This document shows positions 22,725 through 34,462 of a stretch of DNA of 64,000 nucleotides, in pieces. Location of the stretch: NCBI GenBank assembly GCA_021432635.1, contig MU270043.1, positions 1 through 64,000 of the forward strand. The letters run 5' to 3'. The notes beneath the pieces are model-generated. The model saw nothing but the letters and a program-made list of their open reading frames with translations, did not search any database and was not told the DNA's origin. How positions within the stretch are numbered: position 1 is the stretch's first letter; each line of letters begins with the position of its first letter. The position numbers and the translations under genes are program-made. The stretch comes from Thozetella sp. PMI_491. Lineage: Eukaryota; Ascomycota; Sordariomycetes; Chaetosphaeriales; Chaetosphaeriaceae.

Positions 22725-25002
22725 TCACAGTTTATTGCTGGGCAATGAAAAGTCCCCTAGGTATGGGTCCAATATCTCGTCAAACTCAGCGCTGTCGTCA
22801 ATAAGCTGGTATTCGCAGCTCTCTAACCCAAAACATTCCGTGTCTTGTACGCACAGCCCCAGCTCTCCTCGCGTATCTCCCAGGGAATCTAATCCAACAA
22901 TTTGATCTACCTCTTCAGCATGGATATCGCCTACGACTGTACTGGCGTCTTTGTACAAGTCTTTTATGACACGACTCAGCGGTTCGTAGGATGAGGACTG
23001 TACTACATCCATCAGACGGTCCAAGAATTGGATCGACTCTGTCACGACCCCTAGATCTATCGCCGCGGAGGGTTGGCCAGGAGATATGAGGATGTTGGCA
23101 AGGAGAATGACGAGGGCTGACAAGTGGGGGCCACCGGATTGCCTGTCGCTTCCCTGGTTAGCTGCCTAGCACAACTGCTCGTTCGACATCACCCACCAAA
23201 TCATAGACTCCGTTAGTTTGGTCGCCTGGAAGAGAGGCATAGAGTCTCTGGAGATATCGACACAGCGCTGCCAGCCATTCACTCGGGGAGCATGCGATAT
23301 CTGCCTGCATGGGGAGAATCCTTGACCCTGCACTGCCACTGCGAAATCGTGGAGCGCAGCCCGGCTCAACGAGCTCGCTTTTTGTAGCCACTCAGCCTTG
23401 TAACTATAGATTCCATGGATCCAAAAATGACAAAGTAGATATGTGTGATAAAGGTTTGTCATCTGTACCAAGTTGACGTCGCTCACTGTCGAGGTGACAT
23501 CTCTGATTTGAAATGCTGCCGGGATTCGCGCGTACCAGCTGTCTAGCATCATCTGTAAGCTATTAATGCGTTTTTCTCCCTCTTGTTTTTGAATCTTCCT
23601 AGATCGACTCGAGTAGAGGAGGTTGTAGATTTTCCCTTGGATGCAAGCAAGGTCAAGGCGGAGAGAAAAGATATTCATCTCATATCGCCCATTAGTCGTG
23701 CAAATAACGCCAGTGGTATCTGGGGACACGTTAAGAGGTAAATTTAGGTCAATCTCGGAGTCGAAGAGCATGGGTGGTGTTTTTGTTCGGATAGAAAGAT
23801 CCTGTTCAATTCGGCCTTTTCAGAGGGCGGGTCAAACGAAGTAGTCTTGGTGGCCGGGTGCATACCTTGTCAAGCATATAGAGGACCCAGAATACCCTTG
23901 ACCTTTGCTGTGTCTCCTTGGGACTGTAATACTGCACTGCATCTCGTAAATGTAAGTGCATTCGGTGGGATAGCGTCACAGCCGAGGCCACCAAGACACG
24001 TGCGGGCCGAAGGTCGCATGCATGCTTGAATATTAGGGCTAAGGCCAAAATGGCTTGAATCCCTAGTAGGTCCTCGTCCCTTAGCACAAGCTCTGGCATG
24101 GCAGATTGCGCGTTGCGGATGCAGTAGCCTAGCCAATCTCCGTGCTTTTGATGGCTGGGGCAAGGCTCGTTAGAAGCATGGGATTGGAGACCCAGGGCTA
24201 TAACAACAAGAACATTGGCCCATATCACCTTGCTGCGCTTAGGGTTTCTGCCGTACCAACTGGTAACAAGGCCCATAAAAGTGGTCTGGTTAAACAGAGG
24301 GAATGCAAGATTGAATGTTTCGAAGTAAACGTCGATGGTTGGCATGATATCCTATAGGAATTAGAATCAAAGCCGCTCTGGCTAGCAACGTCGGGAGCCA
24401 ATCTATATCTTACCTCGAGGGGAGGAAGGAAGGGATCACCATCAGAGGGTCCGTAGTACAAGCTTGGCCGGACAGGGTTAAAACCCCATTTCTGCTTTTC
24501 GGCAGTGCGGGCGCTGCTTAGACTTTCAGAAGTGCTTCCGATCTCGGTGGCAACCGACGCAGAGGCAGAGCCTTGGACCATCCTGGTGCTCTCTAGGATT
24601 TCCTGAAGCTTCCCTTCGAGCATATGTATGCGACCTTGGATACTCTCGGAGGGCTTGGATACGCTGGGGCTCCGAAAAAATAAGCCCTTGCTCGCTTGCG
24701 TAACCTTGGGCTCGGAGTAAGTAAGACTCACCCTAGAGCTTCACGTTTGTTAACTCCTGCCGGCCTCGGCCTGGGTGGCCTAGCCCTGCTGCGGGCTACG
24801 CTGATTCGGCATTTCGTGTGGTAGAGCACGCAGTTTGAACATTCGGGCATGAGCATATCGCATTTGATCTTTTTGGTAAAGCATAGGTCGCAAGCTAATT
24901 AGCCATTGTGGTTAGCAACTGTCCACTAGAGCCATAGCTACGTAGCCTTGGTCCATTACCCTTCGGGCGAGCACGAGGCTGATTCTCGTTGGCTGAAGCC
25001 AT
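22725..25002 (-). CDS. Zn2Cys6 transcription factor with Fungal_trans domain
   Basis: Six exons on the minus strand, 25002-24960, 24894-24732, 24663-24414, 24351-23866, 23801-23193 and 23153-22725, encode 659 residues. The zinc cluster is assembled across the first intron and reads ACDLCFTKKIKCDMLMPEC, then SNCVLYHTKC. Cysteines are at 16, 19, 26, 33, 36 and 43, with a basic FTKKIK loop. An Arg/Pro-rich linker and a short coiled coil (SIQGRIHMLEGKLQEIL) follow, as usual for dimerising members. The Fungal_trans middle-homology region runs from IDVYFETFNLAFPLFNQ to FWVLYMLDKDLSIR and beyond. The last intron is only 39 nt and the third exon's acceptor is ambiguous. It is transcribed divergently from the enoyl-reductase-like gene across a 1-kb shared promoter. 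Confidence 0.85.
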
Positions 25003-26022
25003 GGCAATTAGGTAGCAGCCTCTAGCTTTGTTGTCTAAGTTTGGAGGCAAGCCAGAAGCCAGACGGCCGTTGGAAGCTAGAAGTGGTAACTAAGTTAACC
25101 CGAGTGGCTGATGACAAATCATTCATGGGCCCCAGAGTTCGGTGGCATTGGCGGCACCGCATACCAGCCTCGCGGATCTACAGTGCCACAGCCATCCAAA
25201 GGTGCCTTGGAGACCACAGTACACGGCGGATTCTCCAGCTACGGCGCCAACCACGGGCTTGCGGCACACGGGAGAGCTGCGGCTTTGATTCGGCCTGTAG
25301 TACGCTAGCCTTGCCCGGGACTGGACGTCTTGGATTGAGCCATCCAAGATATAGGTCAATAGGATGAGAGGACGCCGTTATACAACACAATTGGCTGGCG
25401 AGGCCTCTAGGAGCTCTGCAGACTTATGCTAAGGGGCAGATATTCTAAGGAATCAGGATAGGTGTTTTCTTAGTCGGACTCAAGGGCCTAGGGTACCTAG
25501 CTACCAGATTCACCCGACCTTCATCCAATTGAGCATATATATATAGGCATAAAGCAAGGCCTGGACTGGATCCAGTGGCATTATCGAGGACCCTACTGGC
25601 TTACAAGGCAAGGCTGCAGGGTTCTCGGTCGGGCTGCCTGAGATGCATTGGCTAAGATTCCACACCACCGTATTGGTGCCACGGAAGCATGCCACGGACG
25701 GCAGTTCCGCGGAACCAATCCTAGGGACTGCCACCAAATAGCCCCACCGTCGCTATGTAGTTATGTTGCTATCTTGCACATCATGGCCGGCCGAGGCTGG
25801 CCATGCCGTGGCATTGCCACGGCCACGAGTCGGCTATAAACGAACATGCATTGGCTTGATTGCGTTGATCAATTCTTTTCCTTTCATTTTCCTTTTTTTG
25901 CTTGCTTACCCTCGACCGTCTCGACCAGCTGTGGATTTTGCGACCTCGATCCACCTCGAAGCCAATATTGTTAAGATCCTTCTGTCCGCTCAACCGCTCA
26001 ACCTCCAGCTCTAACGACGGAA
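25003..26022. promoter_or_regulatory. Divergent promoter of regulator and reductase, with TGCCACGG repeats
   Basis: 1,020 bp shared by the Zn2Cys6 gene (minus) and the reductase gene (plus). It holds three direct copies of TGCCACGG (25677-25684, 25690-25697, 25815-25822) and one inverted copy (25806-25813). The last two form the 9-1-9 palindrome GCCGTGGCA-T-TGCCACGGC at 25805-25823. A TATA-like CTATAAA follows at about 25834. The frame at 25111-25305 has no clear gene character. Confidence 0.6.
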
Positions 26023-27207
26023 ATGGCAACCATGAAAGCGATTGCGGTTGTCGGAGAGAAATCTGCCGCCATCACCGAGGTGCCAGTCCCCCAAGTTCGC
26101 GATGGGTGGGTTCTGGTAAAGGTCAAGGCCGTGGCTGTGAATCCGACCGACTGGAAACATATCGATTTTGGCCATGCGGACGTAGGAGCTCTATGTGGAT
26201 GCGACTACGCCGGTGTGGTCGAGAAAGTCGGTACCAACGTTAGCTTCAAGAAAGGCGATCGAATCGCAGGGTTTGTCCACGGAGGGTGAGCAACCCCAAA
26301 CCCACTCGTCGATCCGCACGTTCTGCCTACAAGTCGGCTAACACCTTTTTGTCCCCTCTAAGCAACCGCCGCGACCACGAAACGGGTTCTTTTGCCGAAT
26401 TCCTCATCTCCAAGGCATGTGTGCAGATCAAGATCCCCGACAACCTGAGCTTCGAGCAAGCAGCTACAATGGGCATCTCGGCTATTACTTGTGTGAGTAT
26501 ATCCATATATTCCCTCCATCAATACAAATGTCTGAAACGCTTAATAGGGGCAAGGGCTGTATAAGTCCCTTGGGCTCCCACCGCCCGATTCTCCCGCCAT
26601 CGAAACATTCCCACTATTCATCCACGGAGGCAGCACGGCAACTGGGATGTGGGGAATCCAATTCGCGAAGGCGTCCGGACTTACAGTCATCGCCACATGC
26701 TCGCCGCATAACTTTGAGCGGCTGCGATCGCGTGGCGCCGATGCAGTCTTCGACTATCGGTCCCCAACCTGCGCCGCCGATATCCGTAAATGGACACAGA
26801 ACAAGCTCAGATACGCATGGGACTGCGTCGGCAGTGGCGAAAAAATCTGCGCCGGGGCGCTGAGCACTTCGGAACCGAGCTGGTTTGGCACCATCGTCGC
26901 TCCATACGACAAGGAGTTGCTGCTTGCGACGAATCCGCTTGTGGACGGACCTCACTGGACCGTGGGATACCGAGCTCTTGGGGAGCCCTTTGAGTTGGGA
27001 GGCAATTTTTTCCCTCCTAGTCCTGAAGATCTGCAATTCGCTGTGATGTTTTACGAACTAACTCGAGGCCTTCTTGAGAAAGGAATAATCAAGCCCATTG
27101 ATCCGGAAGTAAACAGAACTGGAGATGGGCTAGAGGGAGTAATGAAGGGCATGGATGAGATGCGAGCTGGCAGAGTTAGTGCTACCAAACTGGTGTTCAC
27201 TCTTTGA
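26023..27207 (+). CDS. Medium-chain dehydrogenase, trans-enoyl-reductase-like (LovC type)
   Basis: Exons 26023-26285, 26363-26492 and 26548-27207 give 350 residues. The N-terminal domain is a GroES-like fold (VPVPQVRDGWVLVKVKAVAVNPTDWKHID), with CGCDYAGVVEKVG and GDRIAGFVHGG. The NADPH-binding part contains IHGGSTATGMWGIQFAKASG and VIATCSPHNFERLRSRGAD, the pattern of fungal stand-alone enoyl reductases such as LovC and of quinone-oxidoreductase relatives. No structural or catalytic zinc ligand set is evident, so zinc-independent reduction of a C=C bond is expected. In polyketide clusters such proteins work with a PKS lacking its own ER domain, but no PKS is present in this window. Many relatives are free-standing, so the real substrate is unknown. 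Confidence 0.9.
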
Positions 27208-29439
27208 AGAGAATGCCGTGTTCAAGTTTCGAGTTCGAACCGGCGCGAGACTCGCAAATCTTGGCTTGCCTCTTCGCATAAACCTGGATTTCTTCGAAGC
27301 TCATCAGCTCTCCTGAACAATGGGGTCTAACAGCACTATCGTACGTATGAGAGTAATCAAGCTTTGGGCAATTGAATTTGATGTTCTTGAGTGCTACGCC
27401 TTCATCCGAGGCCAAATTTCCACAGAACAACGGCGCCGTTGAGTATAAACCGGCCCATGGTTGTCTTTGAACCAACCGTCAACTCACTGGAGTCAGAGCC
27501 AGCTCCCATACACTACAATGAGCAATCATAAGAGATAAAGAATTGCCAGACATGGTAGCTTGACCGCGACAAACCGAGGCATAGTTAGGTTGTGCCACAC
27601 CGCACGGCTGAGGGCAGGGGTATTTGTCCAACCTACTTCAAAAAGAGCAGCTAATCAGCCTTTAGCGAACTGGATATACTCGAGCCTCTGATTTCATGTG
27701 GCAGCTGTGATTGCGCGGCAAGCTGCGGGGCTGCTTCTCCTTTCCTTGCGAATGCCACTTCCCAGTTGTTAATACTCGTGCTCTGCGCGACAACGCATCC
27801 TTCAACATGCCCATCAGCTCGGCTATTGGGACGCTAGGAATCTTGCCACTAGTTTAATCGAGCAACGAAATCACTTATATGTATGGGACGAGTTATTCCA
27901 GCGTGTGCTCCTCGAACTGGTTTCATTCAGCTCTAACGGGCATCTTGCCATGCATCCCTTGGGCTGACTGCATCTAGTTCATAGTATGACGACGACAATC
28001 CGCTCGGGGCGTCATCCAGGAGCACACAGCTATCTAGAGGACGCGGAACGATGACTCCCGCAGTGGCTAGCCTGGCTAACGCGATTGCTTGTAGCAAATT
28101 AATTGAGCGGGCCGGCCGATGATAGGTGGAGTGAGACGGGCATCAGCTGCCTGGCAACCAAACGGTGCCACAAGAACGACCCTTGCGATAGAAATCGTGG
28201 TTGGAAGTGGGACATTGATCTCGGAACTGGCGGCTCGGTGCCACGGCATGCAACCTCTTCGGATTCTCTCGAGTTAGTTGTGTCCAGGTCATGCTGGTTT
28301 GCAAGTCCCTGAGCACTTCGGCTGGTAATCCTTCGATTCTTCGCTCCAGGGGTATTAAGTTATTATACCCCGGGATGCTTGAAGGGCGTAATACCGTGCC
28401 TTCGGTTGACTCGCTTCGAGGAAAGATTTTACAAGCGACAGTATCAACCCCTTGCTCGGTCACCCTCGGTCTTAGGATTGCTGCTACGTACGAGCGGCGG
28501 CGGTACACCACGCCGCAAGGCGTTGGAGTCGGCCTGAGTGCCGCAAGCGCCTTTTCGCCTCCTCCAATCTCGTGCTGCCTCCCGCCGCAAAAACGGGGCC
28601 GTGCATTGAAGTGCCGTTGCATTCCCCGGAACGACCGCTGGCAGTTCCGGGACGCAACTCCTAGTCCGTCTTGTCTCCGCCAATCAGCGCTAAGCAGACC
28701 CCGGCTTCCCCGGATTGCAGAGTCAACTTCCCGCGAGGCTACCGTGGTCCGTAGAGAGGCCGTACGACCGAGATGAACCCAGGCTCCACTGTGCGTTGCT
28801 TCTGCCCCTGAATCCCACCCACGATGCCCACACGTGCTCGACAGAGCCTTGGAAAGGACGAAAGGACGCCGTTGTGGGCCGACTCGGTGTCGCGCTGGCG
28901 GCCAACCAGATGTCCTTCTAGAGCTACATTCTATTTACAACAGTAGCAGACAGAGACAAGGCGCCATGGAGGATGGAGGAGGGTGGCATTGACGATTCGG
29001 AGAAAATGGGTCTCCCCAACCCATTGCTCGCCCGCGTCCTGTGGCTTGATAGGTGGCATTTGCCATCTCTCCCTCGCCGCCTTCCCCAGGTTTCGCTTAA
29101 CACTTTGTCCTGCCACGAGTTTTGCGTGCCATCACCATGGTTGGAGATGTTAGAAGGAGCCGGGCCGTAGTTGCTGGCGATGGTCACATCTCGACACTCT
29201 AGCGTCTTGGCCGGTGTCCTCCCGTGGTCTCGAATGCAACACCCCAGCTTTCGGCCGCGTGCCTCGGTATTAGCCAGTGCCTCTCAGCGAGGGCCTATAA
29301 AGACCTCTCTCTCCTGACGCAAGCCGGTCGCTGTTTGTCTTTGAATTCAGCGCAGCTCAAGTCAGCCAAGGCTCTCTTACAAGTCCGGACACAGCCATCG
29401 ACACACCTACAGTCCTCTTGTGGAACAGATCCTTCCAAA
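27208..29439. other. Long non-coding stretch upstream of the AA9 gene
   Basis: 2.2 kb with no supported gene. Open frames at 28143-28622 and 28291-28776 oppose each other and lack motifs. The distal part is the AA9 promoter. It has a TATA box (TATAAA at 29296-29301) and two CCCCAG elements (29084-29089, 29242-29247) that match the CreA/CRE1 consensus SYGGRG on the other strand. That consensus is short, so chance matches are likely. Confidence 0.45.
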
Positions 29440-30474
29440 ATGAAGACCACTGCTCGCACCATCGGTGTGGCTCTGGCTGCCGCCGCAGGTGCCGCAGCCC
29501 ATGGCCACGTTGCTAACGTTGTCGTCAACGGCGTGTACTACCAAGGCTATGGCGCCGACAGCTTCCCCTACATGTCGAACCCACCCACCGTAATCGGGTG
29601 GACCGCCAACGATCCGGACAACGGATTCGTAGCTCCGGCCGCCTTCAGTGGCCCCGACATCATCTGCCACAATGCAGCGAAGCCCGGCGGCGGACACTTG
29701 ACCATCAAGGCCGGAGACAGCATTTCCCTGCAGTGGAACACATGGCCCGACAGCCATCACGGCCCTGTCATCGACTACCTGGCCAACTGCAACGGAGCTT
29801 GCGAGACCGTTGACAAGACGACGCTCAAGTTCTTCAAGATCGACGCGCCCGCCTACATCAGCGGAGCCAACCCCGGCTTCTGGGCCACCGACGTCTTGAT
29901 CCAGAACAACTTCACCTGGATGGTGCAGATCCCCGCCAACATTGCGCCGGGCAACTACGTCCTCCGCCACGAGATCATTGCCCTGCACGCGGCCGGCAGC
30001 GCGAACGGCGCGCAGGCCTATCCGCAGTGCCTCAACCTGCAGATCACCGGCAGCGGGACCTACGCGCCGGCCGGTGTGGCTGGCACCGCCCTCTACAACC
30101 CCACCGACCCGGGCATTCTCTTCAACCTCTACACGAGCCCGATCGCGTACACCGTACCGGGCCCGACCCTCATCTCTGGCGTACCCATCAGCGTGAGCCA
30201 GTTCAGCTCTGTGGCCACTGCCACCGCCAGCGCGACGCTGCCCAACGGGAGCGGCGGTGGTTCTGCCTCCAGCACGAACGCGGGGCCGACTTCGACCCTG
30301 ATTACCAAGACAACGTCGTCGGCTGCCGTGACGACGTCGCCGCCGAGCGGTGGCTCGGGCAGCGGGCAGACACTCTACGGACAGTGTGGAGGAAGCGGCT
30401 GGACTGGCCCGACGAGCTGCGCCACTGGGCACTGCACAGTTCTGAACGACTGGTACTACCAGTGCGTGAACTGA
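29440..30474 (+). CDS. AA9 lytic polysaccharide monooxygenase with CBM1
   Basis: Intronless, 344 residues, secreted. The signal peptide ends at Ala20, leaving His21 as the mature N-terminus (HGHVANVV), the first arm of the copper histidine brace. The second His is in DSHHGPV (about 107), and the axial Tyr194 with Gln192 sits in QAYPQC. A Ser/Thr/Gly linker at about 255-308 leads to a C-terminal CBM1 ([15 protein letters not shown] and the closing WYYQC), which binds cellulose. The enzyme cleaves crystalline polysaccharide by oxidation and needs an external electron donor or peroxide. The gene lies 1.4 kb upstream of a cellobiose dehydrogenase on the same strand. The start is the ATG at 29440; the frame is open upstream but leads into non-homologous sequence before the signal peptide. 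A TATA box is 144 bp upstream. Confidence 0.97.
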   Translation: MKTTARTIGVALAAAAGAAAHGHVANVVVNGVYYQGYGADSFPYMSNPPTVIGWTANDPDNGFVAPAAFSGPDIICHNAAKPGGGHLTIKAGDSISLQWNTWPDSHHGPVIDYLANCNGACETVDKTTLKFFKIDAPAYISGANPGFWATDVLIQNNFTWMVQIPANIAPGNYVLRHEIIALHAAGSANGAQAYPQCLNLQITGSGTYAPAGVAGTALYNPTDPGILFNLYTSPIAYTVPGPTLISGVPISVSQFSSVATATASATLPNGSGGGSASSTNAGPTSTLITKTTSSAAVTTSPPSGGSGSGQTLYGQCGGSGWTGPTSCATGHCTVLNDWYYQCVN

Positions 30475-31874
30475 AGAGGAGGAAGAACCTCATTTTCACA
30501 GAGCACCTGAATTGCAGAAAGAAGGGGACCCGATATATGCTGTTGGGGCCATTTTGTCCCGGGGCTGTTTCGTCCGTACGGTCACGGCCTCATGATCCCG
30601 ACTGCCCTGCCATGCATTCGTTAGCAGTATCTACGAGGCAGGGGTGTGGTGTAGCAAGATCTTTGTCTAGATAAAACTGCCACAAGCCAAATAAATTGTC
30701 ATATTCCATGTGCGGCCCGCTAGGCTACGAACTGGAGGTGCAACGAAGTCTAGACGGAACAACACTTACCCATTCAATCGGCGTTAAGAGAGGCACCAAT
30801 CTGGCAACCTGACCTGATCTTGGCTACGTAGTCGTGGGCGGGTGTCCCGAAGAAATGCCTCCTGCCGTAGATCCCTAGGGCTGGTGGTGTGAGCTGGGCA
30901 CATCCTTGCCGCACCATAATTATTCCCACTTCGCTCCTGGCAAAATCTTGCCTCGGCTTTCCTGCCGAGCGGCGGTTGGTACGGCTATCTTTTTGGGAGC
31001 AAGAAAATCCGGGATAGACGAGGCGGACCCCCCATGTTTCCTCTTGGCTTCGGTCCCTCTTTGTTTCTAGATCGTCTTGGGGCCCCTCCAATAACGCCCC
31101 TTGATAAATGTCAGGCACCCGTTCGCCTGATGTTTGCCTCCCACGTCATGCGTTCCTTCAGGGGCAAACTATAATTTCGACAACGGGGCCCAGCATCTTG
31201 TTTCGTCTATACACCACGGCCTCCGCCGGACAGGCTTAGTCACTGGCGGCCCGCCGCCTAGCATTCCCTGTCTGCTCTCTAAGTCGCCCGCTCTCATTGG
31301 AGGAAGATGGCATCGCCATCTGGGGGCCCGTGACGAGGCCACAGGACCCACGACTACATAGCCGGCTCTGGCTGGCTGGCCAAGACACCACATACTAGTC
31401 ATGCTCAACTCTGGGAAATTTCAACCAGGGAGAATCCAATAATCCTGAGTCGGCGAGGCGATACCAAATCGCTCCATCGCCCCATCACCCCACCGTTTCT
31501 GCCAATAGGCAGTGATGTGACTATGGATGTCGATCTGGAGCCATGCTGCCATCGATGGAGCCATGAAATGTTGTCGAGCTTATAAGCTGTCGGGCCTGCT
31601 GCTCCTGCCTCTGGGTGCACTCCTGGGATCTCATTCCTAGCCAAGGCGGTCGACGGCTGTTTTTTACTTTTTACTTGCCTCTAGAAGGACCAGTCATTCA
31701 TTTCTCTTCTTCTCTCTCTTCGAGACCGCTCGTTTCCTCGTCACTTTCGCTTGCCTGTGGCATATATCTTTCTGACCCGGAACATTTGTCGCTCCTTTCT
31801 CACCGGCCAGCCCTTCTTTTCTATCAGCCTACGCCAACCTCTAGACGTACTAGTCGCAAGTTTCAGACAGCGCG
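30475..31874. other. Intergenic, promoter of cellobiose dehydrogenase
   Basis: 1.4 kb between the AA9 and CDH genes, without supported frames. CT-rich sequence at 31670-31740 lies in the probable 5' untranslated region. Confidence 0.5.
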
Positions 31875-34321
31875 ATGCGTCAGCACGCCTTCTTGGCCCT
31901 AGGCCTGTTTGCCTTGGACACCGTCGCCCAGCAGACTACCGCGCTTACAGATGAAGCCTCCGGAATCATCTTCCAGGCGTACAGCGCTACAGACGTCGAC
32001 TTTAACTTCGGTATCGCCCTTCCGGAGAACCCCACCACCGACTTCATCGGGCGCATCTCGTCCAACAACCTCACAGATGGCTGGGCTGCCATCGATCTTG
32101 GCGGAAATATGGTCAACCGCCTCCTAGTCGTGGCCTGGCCGAACGGAGATGACGTAGTGTCCTCTCTCCGTGTTGCCAGCTCCTATGCCAACCCAGACGT
32201 CTACACTAACGACACGGTCTCGCTTCACACGATCGAGTCCGGAACGTCGGTGAACGGCACTGGCTTCACCTATACGTTCCTCTGCAAAGGCTGCATCACG
32301 GGTGACGTTTTGAGCTTCACTTCCTCTGCCTCCTCAACCGTCTTTGGCTACGCCGTCTCTCATAGCGCGCTAACCGACACGGCGGACTCAACCGTTGCAC
32401 TCACGTATCACAGTGCGGGATTCGGTGAGTATAGTGCAGATCTAACTGCGGCACAGTCCGCGAGCTACGACACATGGGCTGCACTCGCCTCCAACGCCAC
32501 CACCGGCTCCGGGTCTGGAAACGGCACCACCGGTGGTAGCGCAGCCAATATCACCACGACCATCAGCAACGCCACGTACGATCACATCGTCGTCGGCGGA
32601 GGCGCTGCCGGGCTCGTAGTGGCTGAGCGGCTTGCTGAGAGCGGCGCTTCGGTGCTTCTCCTGGAGCGGGGCGGCGCATCGACCTTCTCGACCGGCGGCA
32701 CGGCCGTCGTAGATTGGAACAGCACTATCACGCAGTACGACGTACCGGCGATGGGATACTACCTGACGACAGCCGCGGACACCAGCGAGTACTGCACCGA
32801 CACGGCGTCCATGGCTGGATGCATCCTCGGTGGCTCTACCATGGTCAATGCTATGATGTGGGTTCCGCCGCAAGCCGCCGACTTTGATGACAAGTGGCCG
32901 GCTGGTTGGAAGTGGTCCGACGTCGAGAGTGCCGCTAGCCGTCTCTACGAATCGCTGCCAGGGACCACATTGCCTTCTCTAGACGGCCAGCGCTATGACC
33001 AAGGCGTATGTTTTGGCGACATATATACAAACCCTGACTAGGGAAATACTGACCACCGCACAGGCATATGATGTTTTGTCCCAGTTCCTCTCCAGCAACG
33101 GCTTCAAATCCGTGGACGCCATTGAGGACCCCCAGTCCAAGATTGATGTCTTCTCTCACCCGCCGTGGCAGGTTAGTACATCGAAATTCAGTCAGACTAA
33201 GCCACCCAGCTAATAATTTGTTTCCTCAGATCATCAACGCAGAGCGCGGAGGTCCCATCCGGACGCATCTCCCTCGCGCCCAAGCGATGTCCAATTTTAA
33301 GCTCCAGCTCAACAGCAAGGTTGTCCGCGCCGTCCGCAACGGATCGGCCATTACGGGCGTCGAAGTCGAGACGAGCTCGACGACTCGTCAGATGATTAAT
33401 CTCAAGGCAGGCGGCAAGGTCGTGCTCGCCGCGGGGAGCCTTTCTACCCCTCGTATCCTGTTCAACAGCGGCATCGGGCCGTCTGACCAGATCCAAACTG
33501 TCGCCGATGGCTCTGTTCAGGTGACCTTGCCTGATAAGGCTGATTGGATTGAGCTCCCCGTAGGACAGGGCATCCAGGATCATGTGATTTTCACAGTGTC
33601 TCTTTCTACGAAGACAACCTTGAGCTCCCTCTCCCAGTCAGCCTTTACTTCCCCCAGCGACGCCGATGTCGCTCTCTACGCAACCGGATCGGGGCTCCTA
33701 TCGCAAGCTGGACAGCGTCTAAACTTTTGGACGTCGACCAACGCCAGCGATGGTATCACCAGATACATTCAGGGCACTTGCAACTCCCCAGCAAACGACA
33801 CAATCCGGATCAAAGTTTATCTCACCCATGGATTGACCTCCAACGGAACCCTCGGCATCACGGCGTCTGGTTCGACCACCCTTACCACTCAGCCGTGGCT
33901 CAACACCGATGGCGACAAGGAGGCTGTCGAATCATTCCTGAACCGTTTGATCGGCTTCACCCAGCAGTCCAACTCAACCCTTTCGCTTGCTGGCAATGCC
34001 ACCGCCGCATCTTTAATGCAAGACTACACAACCGGGAGTCATTTTGTTGGCTCTGCTCGCATGGGCACCTCGAACGATGGCAGCTCGGTCGTCGATACTA
34101 ACACTAAGGTTTGGGGGACGGACAATCTCTACATTGCTGATGCCTCGATCCACCCCGATCTTCCAACAGGAAACACTCAGGCTATTGTTATGGTTGTGGC
34201 TGAGCAGGCAGCTGTGAAGATCTTGGGTGGTTCAGCCGGATCAAACTCGACTGGGAACTCAACCCTACCCGTGGGTCCAAGCTGCAAGCGCCGACGTCGT
34301 ACGGTAGTTGTCCAGGCGTGA
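31875..34321 (+). CDS. cdh: Cellobiose dehydrogenase (AA8 cytochrome plus AA3_1 flavin domain)
   Basis: Exons 31875-33005, 33064-33171 and 33230-34321 encode 776 residues. A signal peptide covers about 1-18. The N-terminal cytochrome domain carries the heme b ligands Met79 (GGNMVNR) and His163 (AVSHSAL) and the Cys pair LCKGC. A glycine/threonine linker at about 207-235 joins it to the GMC flavin domain (HIVVGGGAAGLVVAERL, LLERGG). The catalytic His lies in SHFVGSARMG and the Asn in PTGNTQ. There is no CBM1; the protein ends with a short basic tail (CKRRRR). The flavin domain oxidises cellobiose and cello-oligosaccharides. Electrons pass to the heme domain and then to AA9 LPMOs. The gene is next to an AA9 and convergent with an FAD-linked oxidase only 141 bp away. 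Confidence 0.96.
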
Positions 34322-34462
34322 GTTAGTTATATTACGTGTATATGATTAGAATTATCTACCTAAATAGGTAGGGCCTTGTAAATAGAAAAAGAAAAGTTTG
34401 AAGAAGAACAACTCGGGACCTTCTCTGCGCTACTTTCCATCGAGTCGACCTCTCAGCTGATG

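Noticed and set aside
28143-28776. Possible gene upstream of AA9
   Set aside because: Opposed open frames of 160 codons overlap here, with no motif, no splice pattern and odd composition.
29407-30432. 341-codon minus-strand frame
   Set aside because: Antisense of the AA9 LPMO gene; Arg/Ala/Gly-rich with no recognisable domain.
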